Positions 5,100 through 6,369 of a stretch of 6,369 nt of DNA are shown here, piece after piece (positions within the stretch are counted from its first letter, which is position 1; every line of letters begins with the position of its first letter). Location of the stretch: contig CAMOUF010000190.1 of NCBI GenBank assembly GCA_946626395.1, positions 1 through 6,369 of the forward strand, given 5' to 3'. The notes under the pieces are model-generated. The model was not told the DNA's origin and made no database searches. It saw only the letters and a list, made by a program, of their open reading frames with translations. Origin of the DNA: an uncultured Clostridia bacterium (GTDB taxonomy: Bacteria; Bacillota; Clostridia; Christensenellales; Aristaeellaceae). The position numbers and the translations under genes were made by a program.

Positions 5100-5239
5100 T
5101 TTCTTCTCCTCATTTCCATGCGTTTCGGTTTGGCTTGGTCCGGCATTCTTCCGGCCAGCCTGACGCAGCAGCGGCCTGACGCTGGTCAGCCGCTATCATC
5201 CAAAAGGACGCCCCGAAAGGGGTTCGGAGGGATATAAGA
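5100..5239 (+). promoter_or_regulatory. Structured rpsM-rpsK spacer (rpsK leader)
   Basis: The 140-nt gap holds three hairpins in succession. The first, 5132-5160, pairs GGC, TGG and CCGG with CCGG, CCA and GCC, with two single-base T bulges and loop CATTCTT. The second, 5170-5194, pairs AGCGG and CTGAC with GTCAG and CCGCT around loop GCTG, with one C bulge. The third, 5211-5222, is CCCC-GAAA-GGGG with a GNRA tetraloop. The direct repeat GCCTGACGC (5158-5166 and 5174-5182) overlaps the first two. The ribosome binding site GGAGGG (5226-5231) starts 4 nt after the last stem. rpsM and rpsK are normally closely spaced, so this is a candidate translational control region; no promoter is seen. Confidence 0.5.
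5211..5222 (+). promoter_or_regulatory. GNRA-tetraloop hairpin next to the rpsK ribosome binding site
   Basis: CCCC (5211-5214), GAAA (5215-5218) and GGGG (5219-5222) form a compact, very stable stem. Its base lies 3 nt before GGAGGG (5226-5231). It could keep the ribosome binding site exposed or act as a docking point for a ribosomal protein; the sequence does not decide between these. Confidence 0.6.
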
Positions 5240-5644
5240 ATGGCTCCTAAAAAAGCAGCGCTGAAGAAAGTATCGCGCAAGCGCCGTGAGAAGAAGCTCG
5301 TGGAGCGTGGCGTCGCGCATATCCGTTCTTCCTTCAATAATACCATCGTAACCATCACTGACGTGCAGGGCAACGCCCTGTCCTGGGCTTCCGCCGGCGG
5401 CATGGGTTTCCGCGGCAACAAGAAGTCCACCCCCTTCGCCGCTCAGATGGCCGCCGAAACGGCTGCCAAGGCCAGCCAGGAATTCGGCCTCAAGTCTGTG
5501 GACGTGCTGGTGAAAGGCCCCGGTTCCGGCCGTGAAGCCGCCATCCGCGCTCTGCAGACCGCCGGTCTGGATGTGACCATGATCAAGGACGTGACGCCCA
5601 TTCCTCACAATGGCTGCCGTCCGCCCAAGCGCCGCCGCGTGTAA
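5240..5644 (+). CDS. rpsK: 30S ribosomal protein S11
   Basis: S11 lies on the platform of the small subunit near the mRNA exit and the anti-Shine-Dalgarno region. The 134-residue protein has a basic N-terminal tail (MAPKKAALKKVSRKRREKK), then HIRSSFNNTIVTITDVQGN (27-45), SWASAGGMGFRGNKKSTPFA (48-67) and the family signature VKGPGSGREAAIRAL (91-105). It ends with the nearly invariant DVTPIPHNGCRPPKRRRV (117-134). The tail is slightly longer than in some relatives. GGAGGG at 5226-5231 places translation at the ATG 5240. rpsD follows after 19 nt, so S11 and S4 are co-expressed with rpoA. Confidence 0.98.
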   Translation: MAPKKAALKKVSRKRREKKLVERGVAHIRSSFNNTIVTITDVQGNALSWASAGGMGFRGNKKSTPFAAQMAAETAAKASQEFGLKSVDVLVKGPGSGREAAIRALQTAGLDVTMIKDVTPIPHNGCRPPKRRRV

Positions 5645-5663
5645 TTGAAGGAGGAATACAAGA

Positions 5664-6260
5664 ATGGCTAACAATAAGCAGCCGATTGCCCGGAGATGCC
5701 GTGCTCTTGACATTACTCCGGCCACTATGGGCTACGCCAAGAAAAAGTCCACCCGGAATCCCGCCGGCAACCGCCGCAAGAAGGTTTCCGAATATGGCGG
5801 ACAGCTGAAAGAAAAGCAGAAGGTCAAGTTCATCTATGGCGTGCTGGAAAAGCAGTTCCGTCATTACTTTGACAAGGCCTCCAACATGAAGGGCGTTACC
5901 GGTGAAAACATGCTGTCCCTGCTGGAGCTGCGGCTGGACAACGTGGTGTATCGCCTGGGCCTGGCCAAGACCCGCCGCATGGCGCGCCAGATCGTGGGCC
6001 ACGGCCACATCCGCGTGAATGGCAAGAAGGTGGATATCCCTTCTTACCAGGTCAAGAAGGGCGACGTGATCACCCTGCGTGAACGTTCCACCCAGATGGA
6101 AATGTTCAAGTCCCTGCGGGAAGGCACCTCCGTGCTCACTCCCAAGTGGCTCACCTTCGATGCCCAGAACCTGACTGGCACCGTGAATGACCTGCCCACT
6201 CGCGCTGACATTGACTACGAAGTGCAGGAGAACATGATCGTTGAATTCTATAGCCGCTGA
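5664..6260 (+). CDS. rpsD: 30S ribosomal protein S4, zinc-free form
   Basis: S4 starts assembly of the 30S body by binding 16S rRNA. In enterobacteria it also represses the operon that contains rpsM and rpsK. The 198-residue protein has the N-terminal helical domain with NPAGNRRKKVSEYGGQLKEK (32-51) and KVKFIYGVLEKQFRHYF (53-69). The S4 RNA-binding domain, about 88-136, runs from LRLDNVVYRLGLAKTRRMA through QIVGHGHIRVNGKKV. Only one cysteine (C12) is present, so the four-cysteine zinc site found in some S4 proteins is absent. The N-terminus MANNKQPIARRCRALDITPA resembles clostridial S4. AAGGAGG (5648-5654) fixes the ATG at 5664. Its location in this operon makes autogenous control through the rpsM leader plausible. 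Confidence 0.98.
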   Translation: MANNKQPIARRCRALDITPATMGYAKKKSTRNPAGNRRKKVSEYGGQLKEKQKVKFIYGVLEKQFRHYFDKASNMKGVTGENMLSLLELRLDNVVYRLGLAKTRRMARQIVGHGHIRVNGKKVDIPSYQVKKGDVITLRERSTQMEMFKSLREGTSVLTPKWLTFDAQNLTGTVNDLPTRADIDYEVQENMIVEFYSR

Positions 6261-6321
6261 TCCTGTTCTAACCGTATGATGCAGTCCACAACGACCGTAT
6301 CGATGAGGAGGGTTGGACTCA
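6261..6321 (+). other. rpsD-rpoA intergenic region
   Basis: This 61-nt spacer carries the ribosome binding site GAGGAGGG (6305-6312) for rpoA. CCGTAT occurs twice (6272-6277 and 6295-6300). I see no hairpin or promoter worth naming. Confidence 0.5.
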
Positions 6322-6369
6322 GTGATTGTCGAAATCGAAAAAGCGCACATCGATTGTATCGAAATGGCA
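6322..6369 (+). CDS. rpoA: DNA-directed RNA polymerase subunit alpha, N-terminus (3' end outside window)
   Basis: The last 16 codons of the window read MIVEIEKAHIDCIEMA when the GTG at 6322 is taken as initiator. This fits the start of RpoA, which in Firmicutes typically begins MIEIEKP followed by a short strand. Alpha dimerises to nucleate RNA polymerase and its C-terminal domain contacts promoters and activators; both domains beyond residue 16 lie outside the window. GAGGAGGG (6305-6312) lies 9 nt before the GTG. Its position directly after rpsD is the expected one in the alpha operon. The assignment depends on a short peptide plus strong context. Confidence 0.92.
   Translation, partial: MIVEIEKAHIDCIEMA

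Noticed and set aside
5583..6350. Minus-strand open frame of 255 codons opposite rpsD
   Set aside because: Shadow of rpsD, which is full length and certain; the product is His-rich and shows no family features.

Overview
The window is a ribosomal-protein super-operon, the end of the spc cluster running into the alpha cluster, from what looks like a GC-rich member of the Clostridia (Firmicutes/Bacillota). Evidence for this: the gene order is secY-adk-map-(KOW protein)-infA-rpmJ-rpsM-rpsK-rpsD-rpoA; a small KOW-domain RNA-binding protein sits between map and infA; nearly every gene has a strong purine-rich Shine-Dalgarno; the S4 protein is the clostridial type; and the adenylate kinase has the zinc-type LID of Gram-positive bacteria. 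I cannot name the genus or order from sequence alone. All genes lie on the + strand.

Layout. Bases 2-184 are the 3' end of rpsE (S5), followed by rpmD (L30), rplO (L15) and secY, packed with gaps of 2-18 nt. A 202-nt spacer (2115-2316) contains a long hairpin. Then comes a tightly coupled block: adk and map overlap by ATGA, map and the KOW gene overlap by GTGA, infA starts 5 nt after the KOW gene with a TTG codon, and rpmJ (37 aa) follows 28 nt later. A 331-nt gene-free, hairpin-rich stretch (4400-4730) precedes rpsM (S13). Another structured spacer (5100-5239) precedes rpsK (S11). rpsD (S4) follows after 19 nt, and the first 16 codons of rpoA (RNA polymerase alpha, GTG start) close the window.

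Function. The products build both ribosomal subunits (S5, S13, S11, S4; L30, L15, L36), start translation (IF1), insert and export membrane and secreted proteins (SecY), remove the initiator methionine (Map), balance adenine nucleotides (Adk) and form RNA polymerase (RpoA). The cluster therefore couples ribosome supply, protein maturation and transcription capacity. Placing rpsD with rpsM, rpsK and rpoA resembles the enterobacterial alpha operon, where S4 represses translation at an RNA structure ahead of rpsM. That makes the long rpmJ-rpsM leader the most interesting non-coding part.

The coding content is ordinary and conserved. I see no mobile element, CRISPR array, tRNA, rRNA or foreign gene. 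The points worth a second look are the three long, structured intergenic regions inside an otherwise compact operon, and the alternative pairings possible in the rpsM leader.
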